Assembly (NCBI GenBank): GCA_903858815.1
Contig: CAIOKE010000218.1
Span: forward strand, 44,324 to 108,323
Length of the DNA stretch: 64,000 bases
Direction of reading: 5' to 3'
Source: an uncultured Planctomycetaceae bacterium
Lineage (GTDB): Bacteria > Planctomycetota > Planctomycetia > Planctomycetales > Planctomycetaceae
Shown in pieces: positions 1 through 9,419 of this stretch. Position 1 is the first letter of the stretch; each line of letters opens with the position of its first letter. The notes beneath the pieces were generated by a model. It was not told the DNA's origin. It did not search any database and saw nothing but the letters and a program-made list of their open reading frames with translations. A program made the translations under genes and the position numbers.

Positions 1-2
1 CG

Positions 3-641
3 GAACGACTGATGATCGGCGTGCGGTGTGAGGCTGCCGATGTGCGACTGAGGAAACATCTGAAGCTGGCCGATGCGGGGCTGGTGGTGCTGCGAGTTGA
101 GGAGGGTACCCCGGCAGCGCGTGCTGGCATCGAAATCGACGACATTATAATCAGTGTGGACAGCGCAGCGGTCAAAACGCCACTTGAGCTGGTCGAAAGA
201 ATCGGCCAGTCTGCAGGTCGAGCGGTTGAGATTGTGATGTTGCACAATGGGGAACAGAAGACAGTGTCTGTGACTCCTGAAAAGCTGCAGCCCGGTTCAT
301 TTCCTGCGTGGGAGGAGACTGCGGCCAGGCAGGATGGACTGCTGCAGATGCTGCAGGGAAATCGCATGCTGAAGATGCATCCGGGGATCATGCTGGATCT
401 GCAGTCTGATATGACTCCGGAAGAGATTCAGAAGCAGATCGAGCAGATGATGAACGGCGAGAGCATCGAAGGGATGGCAGAGGCACTGAAGGGGCTGGCC
501 GAGAATGGCGTAGCGAAAAAATCTGAGACGAAAGAGCCTGCCGAGCCCGCGTCCGGGACGGAGGTTGAATTACAGCAGTTGAAAGCGGAGTTGCGTGAGC
601 TGAAGGCGATCGTGGAGCAACTGAAGCAGCCCAAACTGTAG
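3..641 (+). CDS. PDZ-domain protein, N-terminus cut by window edge
   Basis: The frame is open to the left edge, so this is the C-terminal part of a longer protein; the ATG at 12 need not be the start. The first 90 or so visible residues look like a PDZ domain: a GLVVLRVEEGTPAARAGI carboxylate-binding segment, then DDIIISVDSAAV and a closing VEIVMLHNGEQ strand. PDZ domains of this kind follow the protease domain in HtrA-type proteins, but no protease residues are in view. The last 40 residues are acidic and helical (ELQQLKAELRELKAIVEQLK), a likely short coiled coil. The parent family cannot be decided from this fragment. Confidence 0.7.
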   Translation, partial: ERLMIGVRCEAADVRLRKHLKLADAGLVVLRVEEGTPAARAGIEIDDIIISVDSAAVKTPLELVERIGQSAGRAVEIVMLHNGEQKTVSVTPEKLQPGSFPAWEETAARQDGLLQMLQGNRMLKMHPGIMLDLQSDMTPEEIQKQIEQMMNGESIEGMAEALKGLAENGVAKKSETKEPAEPASGTEVELQQLKAELRELKAIVEQLKQPKL

Positions 642-642
642 T

Positions 643-787
643 CCGGGCATTCCTGACGCCGAGGACAAAAGTCGGCTGGGGCCGTCAAACCGACTTCAGC
701 TCATTGAAAAACATCGTGTTTTTGCGGTATGGGGCCGAGCAGGAATGCTCGAGCTGCGTTTTTGTCCTCGGCGTCATTCCTGCCCGG
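643..787. repeat. Palindromic intergenic element with 28-bp inverted arms
   Basis: The arm at 643-670 and the reverse complement of 760-787 agree at 24 of 28 bases. Both read CCGGGCA, then four differing bases (ttcc against ggaa), then TGACGCCGAGGACAAAA. The 89-bp centre holds smaller stems: GTCGG/CCGAC at 671-694, AAAACA/TGTTTT around 704-716 and CGAGCA/TGCTCG at 736-751. No ORF is credible here. It could be a REP/MITE-like repeat or a structured RNA. The left arm starts two bases after the stop codon of the PDZ gene, so it may also act in 3' processing. The rest of the gap, to 995, shows nothing else I recognise. Confidence 0.5.
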
Positions 788-995
788 CCATCGTTTACCG
801 AAACAAAACCGTATAGAGACATTCGGTTTCCCTGACGTGGCCTTGTTCTGTACTGGTACCCACGGGGCAAAGGGGGGGGGCATCGGAAACGTCCCTGGGC
901 CGGTGCTCCGTGGTGCCAGGGGGCGAGCCGTCGGGTGCGATCCTGCGATGGCGTCACAGCACACTTCATTCAGCGAAGCGCCGTGACTGCTGTTT

Positions 996-1580
996 TCAGG
1001 GTGTATCGGGGGCCGGGGGCTCAGCAGAGGCCTGTGGGCTGGTCGTTTCCGGTTCAGTCGTGGATGCGGGAGTGTGCAGTAGCATGCCAGTATCTGGCGG
1101 TGCTACTGCGGCATAGGCTTCGATACGGTCAACGGTAAAAGCCAGCAGGGACAGCAACTGAGGGACATCACGTTCGACAAGCTGGGTCAGCTGACCGATG
1201 CGACTGCGAAACTCATTGGACTCCTGCCCTGCTTCGATGGTCCAGCGACGGACGTTAGGCACCTGCTTCTGAGCCAGTTCCAGATTACGTGTGGCCTGTT
1301 CAAAATCCTTCTGCTCCTCGATGCAGGAGGGCCGGAAGTCACCAATGCGGCGCATCTGGCACTGATGCAGACGGATACGAGCGGAGTTGAGTTCCTGCAG
1401 GCAGCGTTCGGCTTCCCGCTTCCAGAAACCCGGCCGATCCTGTTCCAGCCACATGAGAATCTGTCGCACCTGTCCATCGAGTGCTGCGATGCAGGTGCGG
1501 GCTTCTTCCTGGAACGCGACGACAGCCGAAGCGAATTTACGAAGAGAGTCGGTTGATGAGACGCCGGCTGAGTTCGCCAT
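996..1580 (-). CDS. Coiled-coil protein, probable partner of the WXG100-like protein
   Basis: A 194-residue soluble, mostly helical protein with no signal peptide or membrane segment. Residues 1-150 are rich in E, Q, R and L with heptad-like spacing, including a WLEQDRPGFW segment. The last 40 residues are a Pro/Thr/Ala/Glu tail. It starts 34 bases after the stop of the WXG100-like gene on the same strand, so the two are probably co-transcribed. I recall similar WLEQDRP-type coiled-coil proteins from planctomycetes but cannot name a family. A role with the WXG100 protein, as chaperone or co-substrate, is inferred from position only. Confidence 0.6.
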   Translation of the reverse strand: MANSAGVSSTDSLRKFASAVVAFQEEARTCIAALDGQVRQILMWLEQDRPGFWKREAERCLQELNSARIRLHQCQMRRIGDFRPSCIEEQKDFEQATRNLELAQKQVPNVRRWTIEAGQESNEFRSRIGQLTQLVERDVPQLLSLLAFTVDRIEAYAAVAPPDTGMLLHTPASTTEPETTSPQASAEPPAPDTP

Positions 1581-1614
1581 AGGGATTCCCGATCGACAGG
1601 CTGCAGGTCAATCA

Positions 1615-1887
1615 TTACTGCTGCTGCAGGTACTCTTCAATCAGTTGTGCTTTTCTGAGCAGGTAGGGAATGAACCGTTCGTTGGATTCGACAAAGCGAC
1701 CCAGCGATTTGATGTTCGCCGAAAACTCTTCTGAAAATCGCTGATGTTCCTGATCGCGCCAGGATTGACCAAGGTGGCTGAGCTGGCCACTGACAACGGC
1801 TGATTTTTCATTGAGTTCTTCATTGAAGCGTCGCAGCAGCTGGGCGAAGCGACGCAGTTCACCGGGGTCGACGATGGCCTGAGCCAT
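1615..1887 (-). CDS. WXG100 (ESAT-6)-like small helical protein
   Basis: A 90-residue, fully helical, charged protein. Its mid-length turn GQSWRDQEHQRFSEEF matches the W-x-(G/D)-(6)-F pattern of WXG100 proteins, which fold as helical hairpins and are type VII secretion substrates in Actinobacteria and Firmicutes. I chose the ATG at 1887, not the longer frame to 1971, because AGGAAA lies seven bases upstream of it and the extension is unlike protein. No EccC/EssC-type ATPase is in the window, so secretion is unproven. It leads a two-gene unit with the coiled-coil gene downstream. Confidence 0.65.
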   Translation of the reverse strand: MAQAIVDPGELRRFAQLLRRFNEELNEKSAVVSGQLSHLGQSWRDQEHQRFSEEFSANIKSLGRFVESNERFIPYLLRKAQLIEEYLQQQ

Positions 1888-2259
1888 GGGGAATTTCCTG
1901 CAGTGTGAGGGGAAGGGCCTGTGTGGAGAAAACGCAAAGAGGGTGCTTCCCTGGGGCGGTATTCTTACCAATTTGGAGTGTTTTTCCAGAACTCCCGCAC
2001 TTCTGATTGCAGCGGTTGGAAGGATTTTTGCGCTGAGTTGCGAGGGGCGGATGCGAGTTTATGCAGGTTTTTCACGGCTTTTGGTGATCCTTTCAGCGTG
2101 TTCTGGCATGGTATTGCGGTTATCGGGGATTTTCACAGGATTGGCGGAAGACTGGGTTAAAGTGGCAGACATTTCTTGCGAACCGTGAACCGGGGTTCGT
2201 AGGATGACGATATGCGCCGATACGGCGCTTCGTTTTTTCTCGTGAAATGAGCGATCAAG
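1888..2259. other. Gene-free divergent intergenic region
   Basis: No credible ORF lies between the divergent WXG100-like gene and the membrane protein at 2260. The region should hold both promoters, but I could not pick convincing -35/-10 pairs. The right end carries two stem-loops, annotated separately. Confidence 0.5.
2178..2238 (+). promoter_or_regulatory. Two stem-loops ending in a T-run, leader or terminator-like
   Basis: A first stem pairs CGAACC with GGTTCG (about 2179-2200). A second pairs GCGCCG (2214-2219) with CGGCGC (2223-2228) around an ATA loop, followed by TTCG and six Ts to 2238. That is the layout of an intrinsic terminator, but no + strand gene ends just before it. It sits 21 bases upstream of the ATG at 2260. 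It may be an attenuator in the leader of that gene or the 3' end of a small RNA. Confidence 0.35.
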
Positions 2260-2682
2260 ATGACTAAGAAGCAGTTTGTGCTGTCCGCCTTTGTAGCGGC
2301 CATTCCGGCGTTTCTGCTGATTGCGGTAGTGGTGCTCAGTCTGATGGATTCGGAAACCGGAATCCTGACAGACGGTGCCAGGCCGTCGATTGCTCTGTGG
2401 GTGGCATTCGGTGGTTCGGCGCTGGGCGCGCTGATCATGGGTGTGTTGCCGTTTGCTGTGCTGATTTTTCCGGGCTTGTATCCTGTAGCCGAAGCAGCAA
2501 CGACTGCTTCGGCTCCCACTGGATCGCAGACGTCCATGGGCGATTCCGGCGGGGACGATGGATTTGAAGCCGGCGGTGCTGAGGATGAATTCTCCGAGGA
2601 TGATCAATACGCCGACGAGTTTGCTGCGGACGCTGAGGCTGAAGAAGAGCCTGCTCGTCCGGCGAAGGGCAGAAAGAAGTGA
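2260..2682 (+). CDS. Small two-TM membrane protein with acidic tail
   Basis: 140 residues. Hydrophobic segments at about 8-29 and 46-70 are separated by a short loop and look like two transmembrane helices. The last 60 residues are strongly acidic (repeats of EDE, DDG, ADEFAADAEAEEE) and end in the basic KGRKK. I do not recognise a named family. It lies 21 bases upstream of yacG on the same strand, so the two are probably co-transcribed, but no function follows from that. Confidence 0.6.
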   Translation: MTKKQFVLSAFVAAIPAFLLIAVVVLSLMDSETGILTDGARPSIALWVAFGGSALGALIMGVLPFAVLIFPGLYPVAEAATTASAPTGSQTSMGDSGGDDGFEAGGAEDEFSEDDQYADEFAADAEAEEEPARPAKGRKK

Positions 2683-2703
2683 TCTGCGGGTGCGGAGCAA
2701 GTC

Positions 2704-2922
2704 GTGATTCAACCCTTGTCCTGTCCGGTCTGCAGTAAGCAGCTTGATCCTGCGGCCGATTCACAGACTTCGCCGTTCTGCAGTGATCGTTGTCGAAGAG
2801 TGGATTTTTTCCGCTGGTGGGATGGTCGTTACGCCATCGTGGAAGAGCTGGCTCCCGGGGGAGCGTTGACTGATCCTGATCTGCTGGATGCCCAGGAATC
2901 AATGCCACCGGACGAAATCTAG
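2704..2922 (+). CDS. yacG: DNA gyrase inhibitor YacG-like zinc-finger protein
   Basis: A 72-residue protein matching the YacG family. CPVC near residue 8 and CSDRC near residue 27 form the four-cysteine zinc site, followed by the conserved RVDFFRWWDGRYAI segment. In E. coli, YacG binds GyrB and inhibits DNA gyrase. The start is a GTG at 2704. The C-terminal tail is short and acidic. The gene follows the small membrane-protein gene closely. Confidence 0.85.
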   Translation: MIQPLSCPVCSKQLDPAADSQTSPFCSDRCRRVDFFRWWDGRYAIVEELAPGGALTDPDLLDAQESMPPDEI

Positions 2923-2931
2923 TTTTGTCCT

Positions 2932-3675
2932 TCAGGCCTGTTGCACATACTTCAGGAATTGCTCGGTAATCGCACTGGCGGGTGCGTCAAGGACCTGTTC
3001 CGGCGGGCCCTCTTCCACAATCGTGCCGGCCGACAGCATGTGGACTTTGTGTGCGACGGAGCGAGCGAATGGGATACTGTGGGTCACGACAATCATGCCC
3101 TGCCCTGCTCTGGCAAGGTCGCGCATCACGTCAAGAACTTCGGCCGTACTTTTGGGGTCCAGTGCGCTGGTTGGTTCGTCGAACAGAATCGCTTCCGGCG
3201 ACATCGCCAGAGTGCGGGCGATCGCGACTCGCTGCTGCTGCCCACCCGAAAGCGATGCCGGCATTGCGTCCGCCTTGAAACCCATGCCAACTCGGTCCAG
3301 CAACTGTCGAGCAACAGCAGTGGCTTCGGGGACGGACATCTTCAACACGTGAACAGGCGATTCGATGACGTTCTGCAGAACAGTCAGGTGGGGAAACAGA
3401 TGAAACTTCTGAAAGACCATACCCACGCTTCTGCGAATCTTCAGCAGTGCTGCATCGCGTTCCGGGCCGGCAGTGCGAGGCAGTGCAGTACCGTTGACGA
3501 TCACTGAGCCATTGTCGAATGTTTCCAGCCCATTGATCATTCTGAGCAGCGTGCTTTTGCCACTGCCTGAGCCACCCAGCAGTACGCTGACCTGTCCGGC
3601 CGTGACTTCCAGCGATACCCCCCGCAGAACGGGTGTTGTTCCGAAAGACTTCCAGAGATCGGTGATGGAGATCAT
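2932..3675 (-). CDS. Amino-acid-type ABC transporter ATP-binding protein
   Basis: A 247-residue ATPase of the polar amino acid class (GlnQ/HisP type). It has Walker A GGSGSGKST (residues 34-42), signature LSGGQQQRVAIAR, Walker B ILFDEPTSALD and the switch histidine in VVTHS. Family members usually read THEMGFA here; this one reads THSIPFA, leaving the H-loop intact. It should power uptake of polar amino acids through an inner-membrane permease. No permease or solute-binding protein is adjacent, so its partners are encoded elsewhere. Its stop lies 9 bases from the end of the convergent yacG. Confidence 0.88.
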   Translation of the reverse strand: MISITDLWKSFGTTPVLRGVSLEVTAGQVSVLLGGSGSGKSTLLRMINGLETFDNGSVIVNGTALPRTAGPERDAALLKIRRSVGMVFQKFHLFPHLTVLQNVIESPVHVLKMSVPEATAVARQLLDRVGMGFKADAMPASLSGGQQQRVAIARTLAMSPEAILFDEPTSALDPKSTAEVLDVMRDLARAGQGMIVVTHSIPFARSVAHKVHMLSAGTIVEEGPPEQVLDAPASAITEQFLKYVQQA

Positions 3676-4011
3676 GGGCTGAGTTGCGTGTTGGAGTTCA
3701 ATTGGGGGGAGGCGGGGGCGACGCGTCTGCGGTGTCCTTCAATGGCTGTAAGCTTTGTTTGGGTTTCCCGATCATATCGCCCGATTCGTGAGTTGTGCAA
3801 AGGGTGAACTCTTCCGACTCTGTAATTCGTTGGGATTGCCTGCCTTTTTCCTTGACCTTTGACGGCATCTCGAGAAAGTGGGGTGGCTGGTCAGGGGATT
3901 CTCCGACCGGGCACTTGTGATCAGTCGAAAACCATGCAGGGACGATGTCCTTGTTCAGTCAGTCCACCTGCATGTCAGTATTTCAACGTTTTATTTCCGG
4001 GATCAAAACCG
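3676..4011. other. Gene-free divergent intergenic region
   Basis: Lies between the divergent ABC ATPase and the S10-like peptidase. The longer + frame opening at 3859 lacks a ribosome site and reads like non-coding sequence, so I excluded it from the gene. TTGAC words near 3852 and 3860 have no good -10 partner. Nothing else is recognisable. Confidence 0.45.
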
Positions 4012-5592
4012 ATGTGTGCTTCCCCGCGACTTTCGATGTTTTGCCTGCTGGGGCTGTGCTGGGGGCTCGGGCTGCAGTCTGCAACGGCTGCAGTGCTGCA
4101 GGCGGCGGACTCTGCAGCCAACCAAGAATCGACCACAGAGAAGTCAGCCACAGAGTCCAAACCGGCGGAAAAACCTGAGGCGGAAGAGCTGGTTTCGACA
4201 GAGCATACAGCGGAGATTGCTGGTCGACAGATTCGTTATACCGCCACTGCGGGCAAACTGCTGCTGAAGACTGATGCGCTCAAGTCGCGGGCGACGGTGT
4301 TTTTTATTGCGTACACCGTGCCGTCTGAAAACGGTGCTCAGCGTCCAGTGACTTTCTGTTTTAACGGTGGTCCCGGTTCGTCGTCGGTCTGGCTGCATCT
4401 GGGCATGCTGGGACCGAAACGGATTCGATTTCCCGATGACGCCACTTACCTGCAACCGCCGTATGCTCTGGAGGCCAATCCGTTTTCTCTGCTGGATGTG
4501 ACAGATCTGGTGTTCATTGATCCAGTCAGTACGGGCTACAGTCGTCCGGCTGATGAGGTGAACAAAAGTGAGTTTCATGGTTATGAAGAGGACATTCAGA
4601 GCGTGGGCCAGTTCATTCATGACTACACAACGCGATTTCTGCGCTGGGGGTCACCACGATTTCTGTGTGGTGAAAGCTATGGAGGTCTGCGAGCGGCCGG
4701 TCTGACGGCTCATCTGCAGGAGCGATACAACATGGAGTTGAACGGCGTGCTGATTATTTCCGGCGCTGTGAATTTCCAGACACTGCGGTTTTCATCATCC
4801 AACGATCTGCCGAATCTCTGTTTTCTGCCAGGTTATGCAGCGACGGCGTGGTACCACAAGGCGCTGTCGCCTGAAATGCAGGCGCGACCTGTGGCGGATG
4901 TGGTGGCTGATGCTGAACGCTTCGCACTGGGTCCTTACGCAGCCGCACTACTGAAGGGTACGGCTATTTCGGAAACAGAGGAGCGTGCAGTTGCAAAGCA
5001 GATGAGCGTGCTGACGGGTTTATCAGAAGAGTATCTGCTGCGAGCCCGCCTGCGTGTCAGTATGGGGCGTTTTGGCAAAGAATTGCTGCGTTCCCGGGGA
5101 TTGACAATCGGTCGGTTTGACAGCCGGTATACCAATCGGGATCGGGATGACGCGGGCGAAACATACGAGTTTGATGCCAGTGGCGCTGCAATTTTCGGCC
5201 CGTTTACGGCTACGTTCAACGACTACGTTCGTCGTGAACTGAAATTCAATGATGCAAGGGTCTATGAGATTCTGACGGGGAATGTGCAGCCATGGAGTTA
5301 TCGCAGCTTTGAAAATCGCTACGTGGATGCTTCGGAATCGCTGCGACGGGCGATGACCGCCAATCCCTCGCTGAAGGTCTTTGCGGCCTGTGGTTACTAC
5401 GACCTCGCAACGCCTCATTTTGCCATGGATTACACGCTGGATCACCTTGGACTTGCAAAGCCCCTGCTGTCGAACATCACGAAGAAGTACTATGAGGGGG
5501 GGCACATGATGTACATCCATCAGCCTTCGATGATTCAGCTGCGTGACGATCTGCTGAAATTCTACGGTGCTGCAGTCCCGCAGAACCCCTGA
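4012..5592 (+). CDS. Secreted S10-family serine carboxypeptidase-like protein
   Basis: I start the protein at the ATG at 4012, which opens on a signal peptide (MCASPRLSMFCLLGLCWGL... to about residue 25), giving 526 residues. The S10 landmarks are all present: the FNGGPGSSS oxyanion segment, nucleophile Ser222 in GESYGG, Asp464 in GYYDLATP and His498 in GGHMMY. S10 enzymes release C-terminal residues from peptides, usually at acidic pH. Export to the periplasm or outside is expected. A pump permease gene follows 54 bases downstream on the same strand, but no functional link is evident. Confidence 0.88.
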   Translation: MCASPRLSMFCLLGLCWGLGLQSATAAVLQAADSAANQESTTEKSATESKPAEKPEAEELVSTEHTAEIAGRQIRYTATAGKLLLKTDALKSRATVFFIAYTVPSENGAQRPVTFCFNGGPGSSSVWLHLGMLGPKRIRFPDDATYLQPPYALEANPFSLLDVTDLVFIDPVSTGYSRPADEVNKSEFHGYEEDIQSVGQFIHDYTTRFLRWGSPRFLCGESYGGLRAAGLTAHLQERYNMELNGVLIISGAVNFQTLRFSSSNDLPNLCFLPGYAATAWYHKALSPEMQARPVADVVADAERFALGPYAAALLKGTAISETEERAVAKQMSVLTGLSEEYLLRARLRVSMGRFGKELLRSRGLTIGRFDSRYTNRDRDDAGETYEFDASGAAIFGPFTATFNDYVRRELKFNDARVYEILTGNVQPWSYRSFENRYVDASESLRRAMTANPSLKVFAACGYYDLATPHFAMDYTLDHLGLAKPLLSNITKKYYEGGHMMYIHQPSMIQLRDDLLKFYGAAVPQNP

Positions 5593-5646
5593 AACAGCCG
5601 TCTGTCGGGTTGCATGCTGAGGCCAACAGGACTACTCTGGCGGACT

Positions 5647-8600
5647 ATGTTTTCCCGCTTTTTCATCGATCGTCCGATTTTTGCGACGGTACTGTCGGTT
5701 GTGATCACGCTGTCCGGCGGGATCGCCGTTTTTACGCTGCCGGTGACTCAGTACCCTGAGATTGCGCCCCCCACCGTGGAAGTGTCCACGATGTATCCGG
5801 GTGCGAATGCTCGTGTGGTGGCAGATACTGTAGCGGCACCGATCGAGCAGCTGGTGAACGGTGTCGAGGACATGCTGTACATGTCGTCGCAGTGTACGAA
5901 CGACGGCACATACACGCTGACTGTCACATTTGCTCCGGGTACCGATCTGAATCTTGCCCAGGTGCTGGTTCAGAATCGAGTGGCCCTTGCTCAGCCGACC
6001 CTGCCGGATCTGGTGCAGCGGCGTGGGGTAACCGTGCGAAAAAAATCGCCGGGCGTGCTGATGATCGTCAATCTGTTCTCGCCTGATGGTTCGCGCGACA
6101 GTCTGTATCTCAGCAATTATGCGACGATTCAGATGCGTGACGAGCTTTCGCGTGTGGATGGCGTGGGCGATATTTCCTTTCTTGGCCAGCGTGATTACAG
6201 CATGCGTGTCTGGCTTGATCCGCAGCAGATGGCGATGCGGGGCATTGCCACTGCCGACGTGCTGCGAGCGATTGAGCAGCAGAATACTCAGGTAGCAGCC
6301 GGTCAGATTGGTCAGCAGCCGACAACCAGTGGGCAGGTCTTTCAGTACACGATGACGACTCTGGGGCGTCTGGCTGAGGAGCGTCAGTTCAGCGAGATAG
6401 TGCTGCGGTCGGACAGTGAAGGTCGGATGGTGCGTCTGCGGGATGTGGCTCGAGTCGAGCTGGGAGCGGCGGCCTATGATCAGATCTGCACGCTGAATTC
6501 GCAGCCTTCGATCGCACTTTCCATCTATCAGCTTCCCGGATCCAACGCTCTGGAGGTGGCTGATGAAATCCGGGCTCGCATGGCCGGACTGCGGGAGCGT
6601 TTTCCGCCGGGGCTTGATTACTCGATCGTCTATGACACGACGCCTTTCATACGCGAATCCGTGAAGGAAGTGTTTGTGTCTCTGCGAGATGCCGTCGTGC
6701 TGGTCTCGCTGGTGGTACTTGTGTTTCTTCGGGGCTGGCGTCCGGCGGTGATTCCGCTGGTTGCGGTTCCGGTGGCGATCGTCGGGACATTTGCGGCGAT
6801 GGCGGCTTTTGGATTCAGCCTGAATGCTCTGACGCTGTTTGGTCTGGTGCTGGCAGTCGGGATTGTGGTGGATGATGCGATCGTGGTTGTAGAGGCCGTT
6901 GAGCATAATATTGAGCATGGGCTGGCCCCTCGCGAGGCGGCAATGCGGGCTATGGATCTGGTGGCTGGTCCTGTGATTGCCGTTGGCCTGGTGTTGACAG
7001 CGGTATTTATTCCGTGTGCCTTCATTACGGGTGTTGTGGGCCAGTTTTTCCGGCAGTTTGCGGTCACGATTGCGGTATCGACTCTGATTTCTGCGTTCAA
7101 TTCTCTGACTCTCAGTCCGGCTCTGGCGGTGCTGTTACTGAAGCCGCGGCGGGTTGGGCAGCGTCTGGAGGCCCTGCCTCGTCCGGGGCTTGGGCTGCTG
7201 GGGGCATGGCCCGGTTACCTTGCCGGACCGTCGCTGCAGTCGCTGGCTGTCACGGCTGGTGTGACGTTTACGCTGCCTGAGCGTGGCTGGCACTGGGCAG
7301 GAGCTGTCGTTGGATTTGTCGTTGTCTGGCTGCTGTCGCGACTGATCAATTCGGTTCTGGCCGCCGCGTTTGATGTGTTTAATCGGGGTTTCGAAGCGGG
7401 CACGCGGGCCTATACGGCAGCAGCCGGAATGCTGCTGAAGATCAGTCCGCTGGTCTTGCTGGGGTATGCTGCGATGGTCTGGGGGACAGCGATCGTCTTC
7501 AGCCGCACTCCGACCGGCTTTATTCCTGCGCAGGACAAGGGTTATCTTGTATTGAACGTGCGGTTGCCTGATTCAGCGTCTCTGGAACGAACTCAGGCGG
7601 TTATGGCTGAAGTGGAATCGCTGGCAGCGGCAGTGCCGGGGGTACGGCATACGGTGGCTATTGCCGGGCAATCGCTGCTGCTGGGAACAAACGCTCCAAA
7701 TGCCGGTTCCATGTATCTGATGCTGGATGATTTCGAGTCGCGTGTTCCGGAAAAACTGACTGCGGACAGAATAGCTGAGCAGCTGCGTGAATTGTACGCG
7801 GATCGAATTCTTGATGCTGACATCAATGTGCTTGGGGCACCGGCGATTGAGGGGCTGGGCACTGCCGGTGGCTTTCGCGTCGTGATTCAGGATCGCGGTG
7901 AGAACGGTTTGTCAGCACTTGAGTCTGTCTGTGAGGCGACAGTGGATACGGGCAGTCAGGATGGGCGACTGCGGGATCTGTTTTCGGGATTTCGAGCGGC
8001 AACAACATGGCTGGAACTGGATATTGATCGAGAGGCTGTGCGGAAGATGGGGCTGTCGATGGCCGATGTCTTCAATGCCCTGCAGGTGAATTTTGGTTCG
8101 CTGTATGTCAATGATTTCAATCGGTTTGGCCGTACGTGGCAGGTGAATGTTCAGGCGGAAGCTCGCTATCGCATGCGGACGGAAGATCTGCGGCGCATGT
8201 ATGTGCGGTCACCGACTGCTGGCAGTGTTCCGCTGGCTGGTTTCATCCGCGTGCGACCTGTTCCGGGGCCTTTGATGATTTATCGACATAACCTGTATCC
8301 GGCGGCATTCGTCAATGCGGATTCGGGAGTTGGTACAAGTTCCGGAGCTGCAATTCAGGCTTTGTACAATGCTGCTGAACAGCAGCTGGCCCCGGCGATG
8401 AAAGTCGAGTTCACGGAACTGGCCTTTCTGCAGCAGCTGGCCGGGAACACAGCAATGTATGCGTTTCTGCTGGCCGTGATTCTGGTATTTCTTGTGCTGG
8501 CAGCACAATACGAGAGCTGGGCGCTGCCGCTGGCCGTGATTCTTGTTGTGCCCATGTGCCTGCTGTGTTCGGCCACGGGCGTCGTATTGGCAGGTCTTGA

Positions 8601-8982
8601 CATTAATATCTTTACGCAGATTGGTTTTGTGGTTCTGGTGGGTCTGGCCTGCAAGAATGCGATATTGATTGTGGAGTATGCTCGGGCACGCAGTCTGGCG
8701 GGCGTGCCGCTGCGGCAGGCGACTCTGGAGGCTTGTCAACTGCGACTGCGTCCGATCATCATGACCTCACTGGCATTCATTTTTGGAGTCGTGCCACTGG
8801 TACTTGGTGAAGGGGCGGGGGCCGAGATGCGACGGACTCTGGGCATTGCTGTGTTCTCAGGGATGCTGGGAGTAACAGTCTTTGGAGTCCTGCTGACGCC
8901 GGTGTTCTTTTACGTGATCCAGAATGTTGTGCTCTGGCGTCGTCGCTCTGGTTCTCCGGAAAATGCTCAAGCTTCTGTCTGA
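5647..8982 (+). CDS. RND (HAE1/AcrB-type) efflux pump permease with extra insert
   Basis: 1111 residues from the ATG at 5647 ([15 protein letters not shown], the classic AcrB-like start). It shows the two-fold RND layout: TM1, a large periplasmic porter domain, the TM2-6 block with [23 protein letters not shown] carrying the proton-relay Asp pair, a second porter half and TM8-12. Such pumps export drugs, dyes or lipophilic compounds using proton force. Between the LLLKP end of TM6 (about residue 499) and [10 protein letters not shown] (about 631) it is some 65 residues longer than AcrB and contains an extra hydrophobic stretch. No membrane-fusion protein or TolC gene is adjacent. yjbQ follows 14 bases later. 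Confidence 0.9.
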   Translation: MFSRFFIDRPIFATVLSVVITLSGGIAVFTLPVTQYPEIAPPTVEVSTMYPGANARVVADTVAAPIEQLVNGVEDMLYMSSQCTNDGTYTLTVTFAPGTDLNLAQVLVQNRVALAQPTLPDLVQRRGVTVRKKSPGVLMIVNLFSPDGSRDSLYLSNYATIQMRDELSRVDGVGDISFLGQRDYSMRVWLDPQQMAMRGIATADVLRAIEQQNTQVAAGQIGQQPTTSGQVFQYTMTTLGRLAEERQFSEIVLRSDSEGRMVRLRDVARVELGAAAYDQICTLNSQPSIALSIYQLPGSNALEVADEIRARMAGLRERFPPGLDYSIVYDTTPFIRESVKEVFVSLRDAVVLVSLVVLVFLRGWRPAVIPLVAVPVAIVGTFAAMAAFGFSLNALTLFGLVLAVGIVVDDAIVVVEAVEHNIEHGLAPREAAMRAMDLVAGPVIAVGLVLTAVFIPCAFITGVVGQFFRQFAVTIAVSTLISAFNSLTLSPALAVLLLKPRRVGQRLEALPRPGLGLLGAWPGYLAGPSLQSLAVTAGVTFTLPERGWHWAGAVVGFVVVWLLSRLINSVLAAAFDVFNRGFEAGTRAYTAAAGMLLKISPLVLLGYAAMVWGTAIVFSRTPTGFIPAQDKGYLVLNVRLPDSASLERTQAVMAEVESLAAAVPGVRHTVAIAGQSLLLGTNAPNAGSMYLMLDDFESRVPEKLTADRIAEQLRELYADRILDADINVLGAPAIEGLGTAGGFRVVIQDRGENGLSALESVCEATVDTGSQDGRLRDLFSGFRAATTWLELDIDREAVRKMGLSMADVFNALQVNFGSLYVNDFNRFGRTWQVNVQAEARYRMRTEDLRRMYVRSPTAGSVPLAGFIRVRPVPGPLMIYRHNLYPAAFVNADSGVGTSSGAAIQALYNAAEQQLAPAMKVEFTELAFLQQLAGNTAMYAFLLAVILVFLVLAAQYESWALPLAVILVVPMCLLCSATGVVLAGLDINIFTQIGFVVLVGLACKNAILIVEYARARSLAGVPLRQATLEACQLRLRPIIMTSLAFIFGVVPLVLGEGAGAEMRRTLGIAVFSGMLGVTVFGVLLTPVFFYVIQNVVLWRRRSGSPENAQASV

Positions 8983-8996
8983 AAGTTGTCCTCGTC

Positions 8997-9419
8997 ATGA
9001 AATCGCGGACTGAGTATCTGACCTTGCAGCTTCCCGAACGGATGGGCTTTGTGAATATCACGGAGCGGGTGGCTCGGATCGTGACAGAAAGTGGTGTGCA
9101 GGAAGGCCTGGTGCTGGTGAACGCCATGCATATCACAGCCAGCGTATTCATCAACGATGACGAATCGGGACTGCACGCGGACTACCGTCGCTGGCTGGAG
9201 GAACTGGCACCGTTTGATCCTTCACCCAGTCGTTATGCTCACAATCGTACGGGCGAGGACAATGCTGACGCGCATCTGAAGCGTCAGGTGATGGGGCGAG
9301 AGGTCGTCGTTGCCATCACGAAGGGCAACCTGGATTTTGGGCCGTGGGAACAAATCTTTTACGGCGAGTTCGATGGACAGCGGGCCAAACGAGTGCTGGT
9401 CAAGGTACTGGGGGAGTAG
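8997..9419 (+). CDS. YjbQ/UPF0047 family protein
   Basis: A 140-residue cytosolic protein matching UPF0047 end to end: a [21 protein letters not shown] segment, [21 protein letters not shown] with its conserved histidines, and [13 protein letters not shown] near the end. Family members have been reported with weak thiamine-phosphate synthase activity; the true role is unsettled. It is probably co-transcribed with the RND permease 14 bases upstream. Its last 20 bases overlap the end of the convergent DUF3999 gene. Confidence 0.88.
   Translation: MKSRTEYLTLQLPERMGFVNITERVARIVTESGVQEGLVLVNAMHITASVFINDDESGLHADYRRWLEELAPFDPSPSRYAHNRTGEDNADAHLKRQVMGREVVVAITKGNLDFGPWEQIFYGEFDGQRAKRVLVKVLGE

Noticed and set aside
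2932..3675. Linking the GlnQ-like ATPase to neighbouring genes as a full transporter
   Set aside because: The flanking genes are yacG and an S10 peptidase; no permease or binding protein is adjacent.
5632..6918. Minus-strand open frame of 428 codons
   Set aside because: It is entirely antisense to the RND permease, rich in His, Arg and Gln, with no recognisable motif or ribosome site.
5647..8982. Pairing the RND permease with the TolC-family gene at 57343 as one pump
   Set aside because: The genes are 48 kb apart with no adaptor protein in the window; nothing in the sequence connects them.
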